NCBI GenBank assembly: GCA_947496065.1
Contig: CANMBF010000022.1
Coordinates: forward strand, 1 to 42,824
DNA length: 42,824 nt
Direction of reading: 5' to 3'
Source of the DNA: Bacteroidota bacterium
GTDB lineage: Bacteria; Bacteroidota; Bacteroidia; NS11-12g; UBA955
In this document: piece by piece, positions 9,526-18,471 of the stretch
How positions within the stretch are numbered: position 1 is the first letter of the stretch
Layout: the number at the start of each line of letters is the position of its first letter
Position numbers and translations under genes: made by a program
Notes under the pieces: generated by a model
What the model saw: the letters and a program-made list of their open reading frames with translations, nothing else
Told to the model about the DNA's origin: nothing
Databases searched by the model: none

Positions 9526-12500
9526 ATGGTCACAACGGGCAATAATAAGGCTGATGATATTGCAAATGACTTTAATCCATTTGAAGGGCCAGAAATTGTT
9601 AAATTAATACCAGCAATTGAGCCTCAGTTAGAAATTTGGACCTCTTGTCAAATAGGAGGTAATGAGGCCAATAGGGCATTTAATGAATCTTTATCGGTTA
9701 AGTTTGAAGGGCCATTTAACAAATCTGCATTTGATTTAGCGTTAAATGCCTTGGTTGAAAGACATGAATCGATGCGATCTGCTTTTACTGAAGATGGTAG
9801 TAAAATGATTGTTTTTAAAACCATTCATTTAAATTATGAATACAAGGATATTAGTTTAAAAAGTGAGGATGAACAATCAGCAGAGCTAGCAGCAATCAAA
9901 TTAAATGATGCCTTTATTTCATTTGATTTAATACAAGGGCCTTTATTTAAATTTAGTTTACTGAAAATATCTGAAGAAAATTATTTTTTTACACTAACAG
10001 CACATCACATCATTTGTGATGGTTGGTCTATTGGATTATTAATTCAAGATTTAAGTAAATTATATTCGGCATACGCTCAAAATATAGAACCCAATTTGCC
10101 CCAAGCAGCAAGTTTTAGTGATTATGCAATTGAGCAAATCAATTTTTCTAAAAGCAGTGAATATAAAAAGAATGAAAATTTTTGGTTAGGTCAGTTTTCG
10201 AAAAATATTCCAGTGCTCAATATTCCAACGGATTTTGAGCGACCAAATCCGCGTACTTATAAAAGTTCTAGAATTGATTTTTCAATTGATACAGAGTTAA
10301 TAAATTCGCTTAAAATAGTAGGTGTTAAAGAAGGTTGCAGTTTGGTTAATACACTACTTGCTTCATTCGAATTATTTCTACATGCCTACACTGGTCAAGA
10401 TGATATTATCATTGGATTACCAACTGCGGGACAATTGGTTTCTGGGTATTACGAATTGGTTGGCCATTGTGTGAGTTTATTGCCAATTCGCAGTTATCCA
10501 AATTCGCAACTCAGTTTTTATGAATATTTAAAAGCCAGAAAATCATCTATACTCGATGCCTATGAGCATCAAAGATTAACATTTGGATCATTAATTCAAA
10601 AGTTAAATTTACCAAGACAAGCATCAAGAATTCCACTAGTGCCTGTTGTTTTTAACATGGATATGGAAATGGAAAGTGAGACCCATTTTCATCAGTTAAA
10701 ATTTGATATTTATAGTAATCCGCGAGAATTTGAAAATTTTGAATTGTATCTGAATGTATGGAATACCAAAAATGGTATTCAGTTAGAATGGTCATACAAC
10801 ACTCAGTTATTTAAGAAGGCTACAATTGAAAAAATGATGCAAGATTTCGAATCGCTATTGCATTCTATAGTTCAAAAGCCTCATCAAAAATTAGAACAAT
10901 TGTTGCAAAAGCACGGCAAGATAGGAGGCCATTCAACTTCAAATATACTTGGACCAATCGATACTCAACTAGAGCAATCGCGCAACTACTATTTAAATTT
11001 ATTTTCAGGTGAGTTGCCAACCCTTGATTTTCCATATGATAATGTTCAAAATGCAAATGATCGTTACACGCCTGGCAACGCCATAAAAAACATTGAAAAT
11101 AAAACATTTGAAGCATTGTTATTATTTCAAAATAATCAACAAATCAGTTTTTCAAGTATTTTATTAAGTGCCATTGAAGTTTTTTTATATAAATATACAA
11201 GCAGCTGTGATTTGATAATTGGTTATCAGTCAATGGAAGCAAATACTATAGCCATTCGTTCATATTTATCAAAGGAGTATGGTTTTTCAGACCTCATCAA
11301 TCAGACCAATTTTCATCTTTCAGATGGTCTTTATCACCAAGCATATACTTTAAAGAATCTGCTTCTTGATTTAGGGTTAGATGAAAATTCTCCGTCTAAT
11401 GGATTATTTACTGTCACAGTAAGTCTGTTGGATTTGCAGAATTCAAATTTCTCTGATAATTTCACTGAGAAAAAATTGGCGTTTCAAAATCTACATTTTC
11501 AATTTGTAATTGAAAAGGATCGTTTAAACATTGAATTAAACTATAATCAAACTTTAATTAATCCTCAAACAGCAGTAAGACTATTAGACCATTTTTCTGC
11601 TTTGTTAAAAGCTTTGATGGATAAGCCGCAGATTCCACTCGAACAAATAAAGTATTTAAGTGATTTAGAAGAGAAAACAATCATTGAAACATTTAATCAG
11701 ACTGATTGTGTCTATCCAAATAATGAGACAGTTGCAGGTTTATTTGAAAAGCAAGTTGATCTAACACCTGATAAGATCGCTCTGGAATTTGAATCGAAAA
11801 AATTCAATTATAAAGAATTAAATAACATTAGCAATCAGTTAGCAATCTATTTAAGAAATAATTATAACATTCAAGCAGAAGATTTAATAGGCATTCAGTT
11901 AGAACGAAGTGAATGGTTAATTATTTCAATATTGGCAATTTTGAAAAGTGGCGGAGCTTATGTGCCAATTGACCCAGAATATCCGAAAGAAAGAATTGAT
12001 TATTTAATCACTAACAGTGGATGCAAATTGGTTATTGATTTAGCGTTTTTATCTGAGTTTTTAAAGTTTTCTGATCATTACAGTCCGTTAAATTTACCAA
12101 ACGTCAACAGTTCTAATGATTTGGTATATGTCATTTATACTTCAGGCTCAACTGGTCAACCAAAGGGTGTTATGGTGGAGCAACGCAATGTTATACGCCT
12201 TGTTAAATCAGTTAACTATGTTTCATTAGAAGGTAAAGAAAGACTACTTTCAACAGGTGCAATTTCTTTCGATGCAACGACATTTGAATATTGGAGTATG
12301 CTGTTAAATGGAGGTACGCTTGTCCTTTGTTCACAAAATACACTATTAGATTTTAAATTGCTTGCCTCTGAAATTCAGAGACTCAATATAGATATAATGT
12401 GGTTTACTTCCGGGTGGTTAAATCAATTAGTTGATGCAGATATCAGTTTATTTAAAAACCTAAAAACCATTTTAGCAGGTGGCGATAAATTATCTAATAA

Positions 12501-14259
12501 ACACATTAATAAATTATTACAAACCTACCCCGAATTACAAATAATAAATGGTTATGGACCTACTGAAAATACAACTTTTTCACTCACCTTTTTAATAGAC
12601 AAACAATTAGAAAATATTCCACTTGGTAAACCAATCAGTAACTGTAAAGTTTATATATTTGATTGTAATAATCAATTAGCACCAGTAGGGGTAAATGGTG
12701 AAATTGTGCTTGGGGGCGACGGCATTTCTAGAGGGTATCTTGGCCAACCTACACTTACAAATACAAAGTTTATTGATAGTCCTTTTGAAGCAGGAAAGAA
12801 GTTATACCGCTCGGGAGATATAGGACGATGGCTGCCTGACGGTAATATCTTGTTTTTTGGAAGGCAGGATTTTCAAGTTAAAATTAGAGGTTATCGCATA
12901 GAATTGGGCGAAATAGAAAGTTATCTAGTTCAATATCCGGGTATTGTTGATGCCACTGTTTTAGTAATAAATGATCGGTTAAATGAAAAGCATATTGTAG
13001 CATATTATGTCAAAGAGACAGGGATAGAGCAGGCTGAACTTAAAAATTATTTAAGAACCAAGCTTCCTAATTATATGGTTCCGACTTTCTTTATTGAAGT
13101 GTCAGAATTGCCTTTAACAAAAAACGGCAAAGTTGATAGGAATAACTTACCTAATCCATTTAATAAAACTGCAATAGCCTTAGACAGCAATTTATTAAAT
13201 GAAACTGAGAATAAATTGATTGTTATATGGTCTGATTTATTAGGCCTAAGCAATATTACAAAGCATGATAATTTTTTTGAAATAGGTGGTCATTCACTCA
13301 TTGCAATTAGATTAATTTTAAGATTAGAAAGTGAGATAGGGGTTAAATTACCGATGTCTTCTCTTTTTGAATATCCAACCATTGAAAAATTAGCTAAATT
13401 AATTAATTCTGAAACCAAAATTGATAAATTTAAATGTCTTGTGCCAATTCAACCAGTAGGCGATAAAACCCCACTTTATCTAATACACGGAGGCGGATTA
13501 GGTGTGCTAATATTTAGTAATATAGTTAAGTATTTAGATAAAAATCAGCCGGTGTATGGTTTACAAGCTTTAGGAATCGATGGACAAGAAGAACCTTTGG
13601 ATACTATTGAAGAAATGGCCAAATTTTACATTTCAGAAATATTGTCTCAAAATCCAAAAGGACCATATGCCATCGCAGGTTTATCGGCAGGCGGATTAAT
13701 TGCGTATGAGATGGCTCAACAATTTAAAAAAATGGGTAAAGTATTAGATTTAGTCGCCATTTTTGACTTTGATTTATATGAGATTGAAAAATTCAATAAC
13801 AAAAAATTCTCACACAAATTAAAGAGAATGTTTAAAAATGTATTCCCCCGAATATTATTCTTTTTTAAATCATTGTTTAAATTCCCCCAAAAAACGTACG
13901 CCTATTATCTGATGTGTTGGAAATTGAGGTTTGTTACATTGAAACAACGTTTAGGCTTTAAACAAAATGAAACAATTGATAGTGTTCATTCTGATTTAAA
14001 TAAGGCCATGGCCAAAAATGAAACAGCTTATAAAAATTATTTACTTAGGCCATATACAGATCATCTAGATCTTTTTATTGCAAAAAATAAAGTTTATTAC
14101 CAGAAGGATGCGAAATACATGGGTTGGAGAAAATTTGCTGTTGGCGGAATTACACTTCATGAGGTAGAGGGCGATCATGATGACATGATATTACCACCAA
14201 ACAATAAAAATTTTGCATTTATACTACAAAATTTGATTGATTCTAGAAGCACTAAATAA
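9526..14259 (+). CDS. Intact NRPS module C-halfC-A-T-TE, predicted to activate valine
   Basis: This single-module nonribosomal peptide synthetase has 1577 residues. The C domain (about 20-450) has HHIICDG at 160-166 and begins with IWTSCQIGGNEANRAFNES, the start typical of C domains that follow PKS aminotransferase modules. A second C-lobe without HHxxxDG follows (about 485-715). The A domain (about 725-1200) has YTSGSTGQPKG, NGYGPTE, YRSGD, KIRGYRIELGE and NGKVDR. Its pocket code, read by eye with the Asp codon at 12271, is DAFWLGGTFK, which I recognise as a valine-type code. The T domain has Ser1257 (IGGHSL). TE (about 1310-1570) has Ser1387 (GLSAG) and GDHDDMILPP. It should condense the PKS beta-amino acyl chain with Val and release the product. 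It is the intact sister of the disrupted NRPS at 4786-9512. The ATG at 9526 is well placed; the stop is 4 bp before the PPTase gene. Confidence 0.93.
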   Translation: MVTTGNNKADDIANDFNPFEGPEIVKLIPAIEPQLEIWTSCQIGGNEANRAFNESLSVKFEGPFNKSAFDLALNALVERHESMRSAFTEDGSKMIVFKTIHLNYEYKDISLKSEDEQSAELAAIKLNDAFISFDLIQGPLFKFSLLKISEENYFFTLTAHHIICDGWSIGLLIQDLSKLYSAYAQNIEPNLPQAASFSDYAIEQINFSKSSEYKKNENFWLGQFSKNIPVLNIPTDFERPNPRTYKSSRIDFSIDTELINSLKIVGVKEGCSLVNTLLASFELFLHAYTGQDDIIIGLPTAGQLVSGYYELVGHCVSLLPIRSYPNSQLSFYEYLKARKSSILDAYEHQRLTFGSLIQKLNLPRQASRIPLVPVVFNMDMEMESETHFHQLKFDIYSNPREFENFELYLNVWNTKNGIQLEWSYNTQLFKKATIEKMMQDFESLLHSIVQKPHQKLEQLLQKHGKIGGHSTSNILGPIDTQLEQSRNYYLNLFSGELPTLDFPYDNVQNANDRYTPGNAIKNIENKTFEALLLFQNNQQISFSSILLSAIEVFLYKYTSSCDLIIGYQSMEANTIAIRSYLSKEYGFSDLINQTNFHLSDGLYHQAYTLKNLLLDLGLDENSPSNGLFTVTVSLLDLQNSNFSDNFTEKKLAFQNLHFQFVIEKDRLNIELNYNQTLINPQTAVRLLDHFSALLKALMDKPQIPLEQIKYLSDLEEKTIIETFNQTDCVYPNNETVAGLFEKQVDLTPDKIALEFESKKFNYKELNNISNQLAIYLRNNYNIQAEDLIGIQLERSEWLIISILAILKSGGAYVPIDPEYPKERIDYLITNSGCKLVIDLAFLSEFLKFSDHYSPLNLPNVNSSNDLVYVIYTSGSTGQPKGVMVEQRNVIRLVKSVNYVSLEGKERLLSTGAISFDATTFEYWSMLLNGGTLVLCSQNTLLDFKLLASEIQRLNIDIMWFTSGWLNQLVDADISLFKNLKTILAGGDKLSNKHINKLLQTYPELQIINGYGPTENTTFSLTFLIDKQLENIPLGKPISNCKVYIFDCNNQLAPVGVNGEIVLGGDGISRGYLGQPTLTNTKFIDSPFEAGKKLYRSGDIGRWLPDGNILFFGRQDFQVKIRGYRIELGEIESYLVQYPGIVDATVLVINDRLNEKHIVAYYVKETGIEQAELKNYLRTKLPNYMVPTFFIEVSELPLTKNGKVDRNNLPNPFNKTAIALDSNLLNETENKLIVIWSDLLGLSNITKHDNFFEIGGHSLIAIRLILRLESEIGVKLPMSSLFEYPTIEKLAKLINSETKIDKFKCLVPIQPVGDKTPLYLIHGGGLGVLIFSNIVKYLDKNQPVYGLQALGIDGQEEPLDTIEEMAKFYISEILSQNPKGPYAIAGLSAGGLIAYEMAQQFKKMGKVLDLVAIFDFDLYEIEKFNNKKFSHKLKRMFKNVFPRILFFFKSLFKFPQKTYAYYLMCWKLRFVTLKQRLGFKQNETIDSVHSDLNKAMAKNETAYKNYLLRPYTDHLDLFIAKNKVYYQKDAKYMGWRKFAVGGITLHEVEGDHDDMILPPNNKNFAFILQNLIDSRSTK

Positions 14260-14263
14260 TACA

Positions 14264-15025
14264 ATGAGAGATTTTGATAAAATTGTATGCCAATCGATTG
14301 ATGTGATTGGTTGGGGAGATGCGAATCAAATTTTCAATAAATCATGTTTGAACATATTTTTAATAGATATTGACCATCAATTAAGTCATCTTGACGATCT
14401 ATTCTCTTTACTAAGTGAAGACGAAAAAGAAGCGTCAAAAAAATATCGGTTAATACGAGACAGACAAAAATTTATAGTATCAAAAGCTATCAGACGAAAC
14501 ATTTTGTCCAAATATTTAGAATTAGATCCCCAAACTTTAAGCTTTTTTATCAATGATTTTAAAAAGCCTTATATTATTTCTGAAGAAGCGCTTTACTTCA
14601 GTGTTTCATATAGTGGGCAATACATTGCAATGGCTTTTCATTCAAAGGAAATTGGTTTAGATATCGAAATTGTAAATAACACATTTGATTACGAAACAAT
14701 CCAAGAAAAAGTTTTTAATAATGAAGAGCGCCTTTCAATAAAAGAAGCAGCTTTGAAAACAAAACAGTTTTATACTTTGTGGACACGCAAAGAGGCACTA
14801 ATTAAGGCCACGGCTCAAGGAATTGATGATTTTTTTATCGACATTCCAAGTCTAACAGGCATACATTATTTACCAAAATCTATTCTTCATAAAAATTTGG
14901 ATTACGTAATAGGCACTTCACTAATAAGTGGTAATATCCTCTTATCCATTGCATTTCCATCAATTGGAATTGATACACTTAATAAAATTAACCTATATAG
15001 TTGGTCTAATATTTTAACAAACTGA
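14264..15025 (+). CDS. Sfp-type 4'-phosphopantetheinyl transferase
   Basis: This enzyme transfers the phosphopantetheine arm of CoA to the serines of the ACP and T domains, activating the PKS and NRPS carriers. The protein has 253 residues from the ATG at 14264; an in-frame TTG at 14237, inside the NRPS, would add nine residues but seems less likely. Family motifs are present: GLDIE at about 132-136 (Mg-binding Asp and Glu) and LWTRKEALIKATAQG at about 172-186, with the conserved Lys-Glu and a following Lys. Its position directly behind the NRPS, with 4 bp between them, indicates co-transcription and service to this cluster. The length is at the upper end for Sfp-like enzymes. No missing catalytic residue was seen. 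Confidence 0.92.
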   Translation: MRDFDKIVCQSIDVIGWGDANQIFNKSCLNIFLIDIDHQLSHLDDLFSLLSEDEKEASKKYRLIRDRQKFIVSKAIRRNILSKYLELDPQTLSFFINDFKKPYIISEEALYFSVSYSGQYIAMAFHSKEIGLDIEIVNNTFDYETIQEKVFNNEERLSIKEAALKTKQFYTLWTRKEALIKATAQGIDDFFIDIPSLTGIHYLPKSILHKNLDYVIGTSLISGNILLSIAFPSIGIDTLNKINLYSWSNILTN

Positions 15026-15093
15026 ATTTTATCACCTAAACAAATTGAATTTTATATTTATTATTGCAGTATAAACCAAAAAAACAGATTAAC

Positions 15094-15951
15094 ATGGAAA
15101 TAATTAGAAAGTCTGAAATTACTTATGAAGAGTTTGTCGAAAACCATCTCAAACCAGGTATTCCTATTGTTTTTACAAATGCTTCCAAAGTATGGAAAGC
15201 CAATGGTTTGTTAACACCTAATTGGTTAAGATCTAAATTTGGAGAGAGAATTACCAATCATAATAATAAGGATTATACAATGAACCAAATTCTTGACTTG
15301 GTTGAGAATTCAACAGAGGCTAATCCTGCACCCTATCCATTTCTTTACAACATACCTAAAAAATTACCGGAATTACTTGAATATATTCAGCCAGTAGGAA
15401 TGAATTTCGCCCAACCCAATTGGGTTGACAGTAAATTATTTAAAAGAGGATATTGGGGTAACGCAGTTGAGCTTTTCATTGGTGGTCCCGGTGGCCGATT
15501 TCCCTATGTTCATTTAGATTATTACCATTTAAGTGCGTGGGTTACCCAATTATATGGCGAAAAAAGATTTACTGTTTTTCCAAGAGGACAGGATCATTTA
15601 TTGTATCCCGATCCTAATAATTATTGGCGCTCGCAAGTGAATATATTTGAGCCAGATTATGATAAATTTCCTTTGTTGAAAGAGGCTACACCCATATCTT
15701 TTACATTAGGACCAGGTGAAACCTTGTATATTCCATTTGGCATTTGGCATACTGCATATTCGTTGACACCAACGCTATCGGTTGCATTCGATCAACTGAA
15801 TACTAGAAATTCATTTGAGTTTATAAAAGATGTTTGGAAATTGAAAAAAAATGCTGGTAAACTAAAGGCAGCCTACAATGTATGTTATGCATTAATGGCT
15901 TGTATACTATGCAAATTTGGCGATTTCATGGGTATTAATAGAAATAACTAA
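15094..15951 (+). CDS. JmjC/cupin_8-type Fe(II)/2-oxoglutarate hydroxylase
   Basis: This is a putative non-haem iron, 2-oxoglutarate-dependent oxygenase of the FIH-like cupin_8 group. The protein has 285 residues from the ATG at 15094; an in-frame TTG 30 bp upstream gives an unconvincing Lys-rich extension. The iron triad is His140-x-Asp142 (YVHLDYYH) and His219 (FGIWHT), with Lys157 (GEKRF) in the usual 2-oxoglutarate-contacting position. Enzymes of this type in NRPS/PKS clusters often hydroxylate an amino acid or a carrier-bound intermediate, so hydroxylation of the Val unit or the beta-amino acyl chain is a reasonable guess, but the substrate is not shown. It is the only intact member of three tandem copies; the following two are damaged. 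The gap to the PPTase is 68 bp with no terminator. Confidence 0.8.
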   Translation: MEIIRKSEITYEEFVENHLKPGIPIVFTNASKVWKANGLLTPNWLRSKFGERITNHNNKDYTMNQILDLVENSTEANPAPYPFLYNIPKKLPELLEYIQPVGMNFAQPNWVDSKLFKRGYWGNAVELFIGGPGGRFPYVHLDYYHLSAWVTQLYGEKRFTVFPRGQDHLLYPDPNNYWRSQVNIFEPDYDKFPLLKEATPISFTLGPGETLYIPFGIWHTAYSLTPTLSVAFDQLNTRNSFEFIKDVWKLKKNAGKLKAAYNVCYALMACILCKFGDFMGINRNN

Positions 15952-15976
15952 TTATATTTATAGATATTTTAAACAT

Positions 15977-16861
15977 ATGAAATCATACGTCCACATTACC
16001 GAAATTGAAAAATGCAGTGGTTTAAGTAATAAAGAATTTTATTAAAAATACGTAAAAAAGTCAATTCCCGTTGTTTTAAAAGATCGACCCAATTGGACTG
16101 CTTTTGAAAAGTTTACACCAGCATTTTTTAAAGCTAATTATGGGGATTTAAAAAGCACTGTTAACGGTAAGACCTATACCTTAACACAAATTATAGATTT
16201 ATGCATGGCTTCAAAGCCCGAACAGCTTGCGCCTTATCCTAATATTTTTAACATGCAGGTTGATTTTCCCGAACTCATTCAACATGTAAAACCAAGGTTA
16301 GAGTATGGTAAAAAGAATAGACTATTTAGCAAATTATTGCCATATATCTTTTTAAAGCGAATAGAAAATCAACACCAATTGTTTTTTGGCGGACATGGCA
16401 ATTCTTTCCCAAATGTTCATATTGATGAATTTTGGGTTCATACGCAACTCACTCAAATTATTGGGAAAAAAGAATTCATCTTGTATGCGCCTGATCAGAG
16501 TCAGTATATGTATCCAGATCAAAAGAGCAGTAGAAAAAGTCAGGTTAATAATATCCATAATCCCGATTTAGAAAATTTCCCATTATTTAAAAATGCCAGA
16601 GCTTTGAAAGTTATTGTCCATCCCGGAGAATCCATTTTTATTCCATCAGGGTGGTGGCATACCACGTATATTCATGATTTCAATCTTAGTTTTTCATTAG
16701 ACCATGTCAATGAATTTAATTGGGAGGTGTTTATGTTAAATAATTACGAAGAAATAAAAATTAATCATCCAAAATTTGCTTGGATTGCCTTGTTTTACAG
16801 CCGTATTGGAAAATATCTTTTTAATATAACCGAAAGTTTGTTTTATAAATTTAAAAACTAA
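15977..16861 (+). pseudogene. Second JmjC/cupin_8 oxygenase copy with an early in-frame stop
   Basis: From the ATG at 15977 the frame matches the N-terminus of the neighbouring JmjC gene, but TAA occurs at codon 23 (16043-16045). The surroundings, EFY-stop-KYVKKSIPVV, align with EFVENHLKPGIPIV in the intact copy. After the stop the same frame stays open to 16861. An internal ATG at 16205 would give 218 residues that keep the iron ligands (NVHIDEFW; GWWHT) but lose roughly 75 N-terminal residues. It could be a single-mutation pseudogene or a shortened protein that still folds; I favour pseudogene. Similarity to the upstream copy indicates tandem duplication. Confidence 0.7.
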
Positions 16862-16862
16862 A

Positions 16863-16937
16863 ATTATTAGAAAGTCAGACATTTCGTATGAAGATTTCAT
16901 CAATAATCACGTAAGGTTAGGAGTGCCGTTATTTTAA
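16863..16937 (+). pseudogene. Remnant of a third JmjC oxygenase copy (N-terminal ~24 codons)
   Basis: Translating from 16863 gives IIRKSDISYEDFINNHV followed by RLGVPLF and a stop. This lines up almost residue for residue with the start of the intact oxygenase (IIRKSEITYEEFVENHL...). The ATG that should precede it is missing, and similarity ends at about 16937, just before an IS3-like fragment. It is a dead remnant, too short to be detected as a gene, and shows that this oxygenase family was present in at least three tandem copies. Confidence 0.65.
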
Positions 16938-16947
16938 TACCTATAAA

Positions 16948-17106
16948 ATGAAACAGAGCAAATTTACACCGACTCAAATTGCTAGTATTCTTAAGGTTTT
17001 TTTATAAAGTTATCATCCTAGAAGAACTAATTCGAAAGTATGTTATTTTACGCCAAAGTGCAGGCTTATTCAATATTTGGCTATGAAATATCCAATTGAT
17101 TTAAAT
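16948..17106 (+). mobile_element. Decayed IS3-family transposase orfA remnant
   Basis: An ATG at 16948 opens a 19-codon reading frame, MKQSKFTPTQIASILKVFL, which matches the N-terminus of IS3-family OrfA (helix-turn-helix) proteins. After a stop and a frame change, codons from 17021 read EELIRKY, as expected further along the same OrfA helix-turn-helix, and a later frame gives KYPIDLN near 17090. No orfB or terminal inverted repeats were found. It begins 10 bp after the third JmjC remnant ends, so insertion here may have truncated that gene. The call rests on motif recognition only. Confidence 0.5.
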
Positions 17107-17117
17107 CAAACATTTTA

Positions 17118-17147
17118 TTGTTTAATAAATCTATTTAATTATTTTTG
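17118..17147 (+). promoter_or_regulatory. Bacteroidota promoter for the GT2 gene
   Basis: TTG at 17118-17120 and TATTTTTG (TAnnTTTG) at 17140-17147 are separated by 19 bp, the phylum's primary sigma factor pattern. Transcription would begin near 17153, leaving a leader of about 50 nt before the ATG at 17206. This suggests that the glycosyltransferase is transcribed independently of the NRPS cluster. Confidence 0.5.
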
Positions 17148-17205
17148 TTGTTAGGGTTATATGTATGGAATATTACAAACGACTTATATTAAAAACTAAA
17201 CAAAC

Positions 17206-18147
17206 ATGTATCCATTGGTTTCAGTAATTATAACTGTATACAATAGAACTCAATATATAAAACAGGCTATTGAAAGTGTTTTATGTCAAACCTATAATGA
17301 TTTTGAAATAATCGTTGCAGATGATTTAAAAAACGAAACCATAGAAAATATTTGTCAATCCTTCAATGATAGTCGAATAAAGTATTATGCCAATCCAACT
17401 AATCTTGGAGTCGCTTTAAGTGTTAAAGAAGCAATTGAAAATTCAAATGGTCAATTTATTGCCATCTTAAATGATGATGATTCTTGGGAACCTCAGTTTT
17501 TAGAAAAACTAGTTTTACCATTAAAAGCGGACCATGAAATTATATTAGCCTTCAGTAATCATTGGATAATTGATGAAAATGGAGTTATTGATGCGGAATA
17601 TTCTGAGAGCAATTCAAGTCTTTATGGAAGAGCTAGACTAAATGAGGGGAAATTAGGGAATTTAGAAGATTTTGTATTGAAGAAAAACGGAATTCCATTA
17701 GCCATGGCCGCTATATTTAGAAAAGATGCCTTAAATTTAGATTTGATTTGTAAAGAAGTAAGTGGAGCTTATGATTATTGGATCTCTTGTTTGTTAGCAT
17801 CAAAAGGTCAACCAGCTTATTTTTGTCCAGAGAAACTTACAAGATACCGTGTTCATATCGACATGGAGAGTACTAGAAAGGCGCCTGATAAACGAATCAA
17901 TCTGGTATTTGTAGTTGGCAAATTGATAGAGATGAAATTATTTCCAACGAAGAACGAATTTCTACACTTTAAGCATAGTGAGATTTTGAGGCATGTTGGG
18001 AGAGATTATCTTTCATTTGATCAGTTAGAAAATGCTAGGCATTATTTCAAGGAATCATTAAAAAGTCATTTTACTTTGAAAGCTGCTGCAATGCTTATTC
18101 TAAGTTACCTGCCTAAATCTTTGCGAACCGTTTTGAAATTTATTTAA
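17206..18147 (+). CDS. Family 2 glycosyltransferase
   Basis: This 313-residue GT-A fold glycosyltransferase of the GT2 type transfers a sugar from a nucleotide sugar, probably during surface polysaccharide or glycolipid synthesis. The N-terminus (LVSVIITVYNRTQYIKQAIE) is the classic nucleotide-binding start, IIVADD supplies the first Asp pair at 39-40, and NDDDSW (89-94) contains the metal-binding DxD. A later SGAYDYWI segment is the acceptor-side region. No membrane segment or signal peptide is evident, so it is cytoplasmic. It lies between the oxygenase/IS remnants and tRNA-Lys and has its own promoter, so a role in decorating the NRPS product is possible but unsupported. Confidence 0.85.
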   Translation: MYPLVSVIITVYNRTQYIKQAIESVLCQTYNDFEIIVADDLKNETIENICQSFNDSRIKYYANPTNLGVALSVKEAIENSNGQFIAILNDDDSWEPQFLEKLVLPLKADHEIILAFSNHWIIDENGVIDAEYSESNSSLYGRARLNEGKLGNLEDFVLKKNGIPLAMAAIFRKDALNLDLICKEVSGAYDYWISCLLASKGQPAYFCPEKLTRYRVHIDMESTRKAPDKRINLVFVVGKLIEMKLFPTKNEFLHFKHSEILRHVGRDYLSFDQLENARHYFKESLKSHFTLKAAAMLILSYLPKSLRTVLKFI

Positions 18148-18334
18148 AAAATAAAGGGAATACAATTATGACTTTTTTAAAATTGTTAATTAACATTATT
18201 TTGAGAAGGTAAAAGTATAGTATAAAGCTCTTTTTGAATAACAGCAGTAAAAGAATAAAATGGGAAGGAAAGGCATAGCTAGTGATACAAATACCCCTTT
18301 AAAAGAAACAACTTGCGATGAAAATAAGACGCAT

Positions 18335-18369
18335 AAAAAAACCCTTTGATTTTTTCAAAGGGTTTTTTT
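18335..18369 (-). terminator. Rho-independent terminator (both directions), 3' of tRNA-Lys
   Basis: The arms AAACCCTTTGA (to 18349) and TCAAAGGGTTT (from 18355) flank a short T-rich loop. The stem has an A-run on one side and a T-run on the other, so it can act in both directions. It lies 5 bp beyond the tRNA CCA end and also follows the glycosyltransferase. Confidence 0.8.
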
Positions 18370-18374
18370 GTAGC

Positions 18375-18450
18375 TGGTGATCCCGCTGGGATTCGAACCC
18401 AGGACCACTACATTAAAAGTGTAATGCTCTACCAGCTGAGCTACGGAATC
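18375..18450 (-). tRNA. tRNA-Lys (anticodon TTT)
   Basis: The reverse complement folds into a full 76-nt cloverleaf. The acceptor stem is GATTCCG/CGGGATC with one G-T pair, the D arm is GCTC/GAGC, the anticodon stem is TTACA/TGTAG around loop CTTTTAA (anticodon TTT), and the T arm is CTGGG-TTCGAAT-CCCAG. The discriminator is A and the CCA end is encoded. The 3' end points toward the biosynthetic cluster. Confidence 0.97.
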
Positions 18451-18471
18451 ATACTCTTTTTTAGAGTGGTG

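Noticed and set aside
14237-14263. TTG start giving a nine-residue longer PPTase
   Set aside because: It lies inside the NRPS end; the ATG at 14264 fits operon spacing and the homologous start better.
5368-16045. Reassignment of TAA to an amino acid, because three in-frame TAA codons appear in the cluster
   Set aside because: TAA ends many intact genes in the same window (for example gyrA neighbours and the M16 gene region) and no suppressor tRNA is seen; the in-frame TAAs sit only in duplicated, damaged genes.
18167-18211. 14-codon ORF (MTFLKLLINIILRR) after the glycosyltransferase
   Set aside because: Too short and without conserved features; likely chance in AT-rich DNA.
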